Assembly (NCBI GenBank): GCA_027858145.1
Contig: JAQIDF010000313.1
Span: forward strand, 1 to 6,417
DNA length: 6,417 nucleotides
From: Prolixibacteraceae bacterium
GTDB lineage: Bacteria > Bacteroidota > Bacteroidia > Bacteroidales > Prolixibacteraceae
Direction: 5' to 3'
The number at the start of each line of letters is the position of its first letter. Positions within the stretch are counted from its first letter, which is position 1. Below are positions 5,420 to 6,417 of the stretch, in pieces. Both the position numbers and the translations under genes were made by a program. The notes below the pieces were generated by a model. That model was not told the DNA's origin, did not search any database, and was given only the letters and a program-made list of their open reading frames with translations.

Positions 5420-6417
5420 ATGAAACGATATATATTATTTATACTCATTATTGTATTTTCTTCAATGTCGTGCAGCGACTTTCTCGAAGAAAACTATTTG
5501 AGTGGAGAAAATTCAGCAACCATCACTGAAAGCGAAGAAGGAATGGAAAGCCTGGTGGCGGCAGCATACATTGGCCTTCGGGTGTGGTATGGCAAAGAAA
5601 ACCAATGGGATTTAACTGAAGCAGGTACTGATTTATATACCAGGGGCCTCGATAACCGTTCGGCAGGCTTTTGCACGTATTCAGGATGGGTAGGTGAAGA
5701 ACAGGATCGTATGGCTGCAATGTGGTACGAATTGTATAAAGCATTAAATACATGTAATTTGGCTATACGCGAAATTGACAATACTCCTTATGTAGATAAA
5801 ACATTAAAAGAAAGCCGTAAAGGAGAACTGTTGTTCTTAAGAGCTCATTATTTATGGTTGATAGTTGAAAACTGGGGTGAAGTACACATGACACTCGAAC
5901 CTGTTGAAGAGGCTATACATGAGGCTTATACAACTCCGATAAAAGATTTCTACGGACAAATTATTACCGATTTGGAAGTGGCACTTGAAAATGTTGTCAT
6001 GAGTCCTGAATACGGACGTGTTTCTGAACCGGTAACCAAAGCATTTCTTGCCCGTATACATTTAATGTGGGGCAGTTACCTGAAAAACGGGTTAACTATC
6101 GATGGACGGGAATTTGTGGCCGTTGATGGTGGTGAAAGTCAGCAACATTACGAAAAGGCATTGCAATATGCAAAGGATGTAGCTAATAACTATTCTTACA
6201 GTTTACTTTCAGACTGGAGTAATGTGTGGAATATTGATAATATAAAAAATGATGAAATTATTTGGGCAACCATTTATTCTGATGATGCTACTTATACCCG
6301 GAGTAACTTGATTAACCCGTGGGATGGTGAAGATGAATACGACAATGCCTACGCTATTCAGCGTGAAGGTGGAAACCAGGGACACCTCATGTGGGAAATA
6401 CGCTATGAAAATTTAAG
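5420..6417 (+). CDS. SusD/RagB-family nutrient-binding outer-membrane lipoprotein (partial, C-terminus off right edge)
   Basis: From the ATG at 5420 the frame stays open for 332 codons to the window edge; SusD proteins are usually about 500-650 aa, so roughly half to two thirds is present. Residues 1-17 form a lipoprotein signal ending SSMS, with the lipidated Cys18 followed by SDFLEE, an acidic start typical of surface-exposed Bacteroidota lipoproteins. The N-terminal SusD-like region is clear: GMESLVAAAYIGLR (41-54), MWYELYKALNTCNLAIREID (101-120) and GELLFLRAHYLWLIVENWGEV (135-155), matching the family's helical TPR-like core with its LRA-x-Y motif. Residues 243-257 (HYEKALQYAKDVANN) continue the helical repeats. 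It lies 13 bases after the susC stop and is surely in the same operon; it acts as the ligand-binding lid over the SusC barrel. The ligand-contacting C-terminal part is missing, so the substrate is unknown. Confidence 0.95.
   Translation, partial: MKRYILFILIIVFSSMSCSDFLEENYLSGENSATITESEEGMESLVAAAYIGLRVWYGKENQWDLTEAGTDLYTRGLDNRSAGFCTYSGWVGEEQDRMAAMWYELYKALNTCNLAIREIDNTPYVDKTLKESRKGELLFLRAHYLWLIVENWGEVHMTLEPVEEAIHEAYTTPIKDFYGQIITDLEVALENVVMSPEYGRVSEPVTKAFLARIHLMWGSYLKNGLTIDGREFVAVDGGESQQHYEKALQYAKDVANNYSYSLLSDWSNVWNIDNIKNDEIIWATIYSDDATYTRSNLINPWDGEDEYDNAYAIQREGGNQGHLMWEIRYENL

Noticed and set aside
5494..6061. Minus-strand ORFs (5494-5781, 5523-5753, 5852-6061) opposite susD
   Set aside because: The plus strand encodes a continuous SusD-like protein with lipobox and family motifs across this whole stretch, so these are shadows.
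1..6417. A new defence system, CRISPR array, prophage or mobile element
   Set aside because: No repeat-spacer pattern, nuclease, transposase or integrase was seen. All large ORFs belong to well-known families.

Overview
The window looks like chromosome of a member of the Bacteroidota, probably a free-living or gut Bacteroidales/Marinilabiliales-type organism (inference). Three things point there: a SusC/SusD outer-membrane uptake pair with the typical CarboxypepD_reg-like N-terminal domain, a bcp-recA gene pair, and starts preceded by A/T-rich leaders rather than Shine-Dalgarno sequences. Two intergenic matches to the Bacteroidota -7 promoter element TAnnTTTG agree with this.

Layout. At the left edge, on the minus strand, is the N-terminal end of an exported protein with a TPR-like segment (1-250, cut by the window edge). 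A 94-bp divergent spacer follows. The plus-strand pair bcp (345-806) and recA (808-1827) is separated by a single base and closes with a strong intrinsic terminator, a perfect 21-bp AT-rich hairpin followed by six T (1866-1922). Bases 1923-2433 carry no convincing large gene. They hold a cluster of inverted repeats (1954-2093), a tandem pyrimidine decamer (2113-2132), two candidate promoters and a possible 34-aa single-span membrane peptide (2310-2414). A complete SusC-like TonB-dependent transporter (2434-5406) follows, then the first 332 codons of its SusD-like lipoprotein partner (5420 to the right edge), 13 bases downstream.

How the genes work together. bcp and recA form a short stress and DNA-repair operon: the peroxiredoxin removes peroxides, and RecA carries out recombination and repair. 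susC and susD form an outer-membrane uptake complex in which the SusD lid captures a ligand and the SusC barrel imports it with TonB energy. The substrate cannot be told from this window; no enzyme, sigma factor, anti-sigma factor or hybrid two-component gene is visible. The SusC has no STN domain, which argues against a FecR-type sigma/anti-sigma circuit.

I found no clear evidence of a new multi-gene system. The least explained DNA is the recA-susC spacer, especially the dyad-rich block and the small hydrophobic ORF just upstream of susC.
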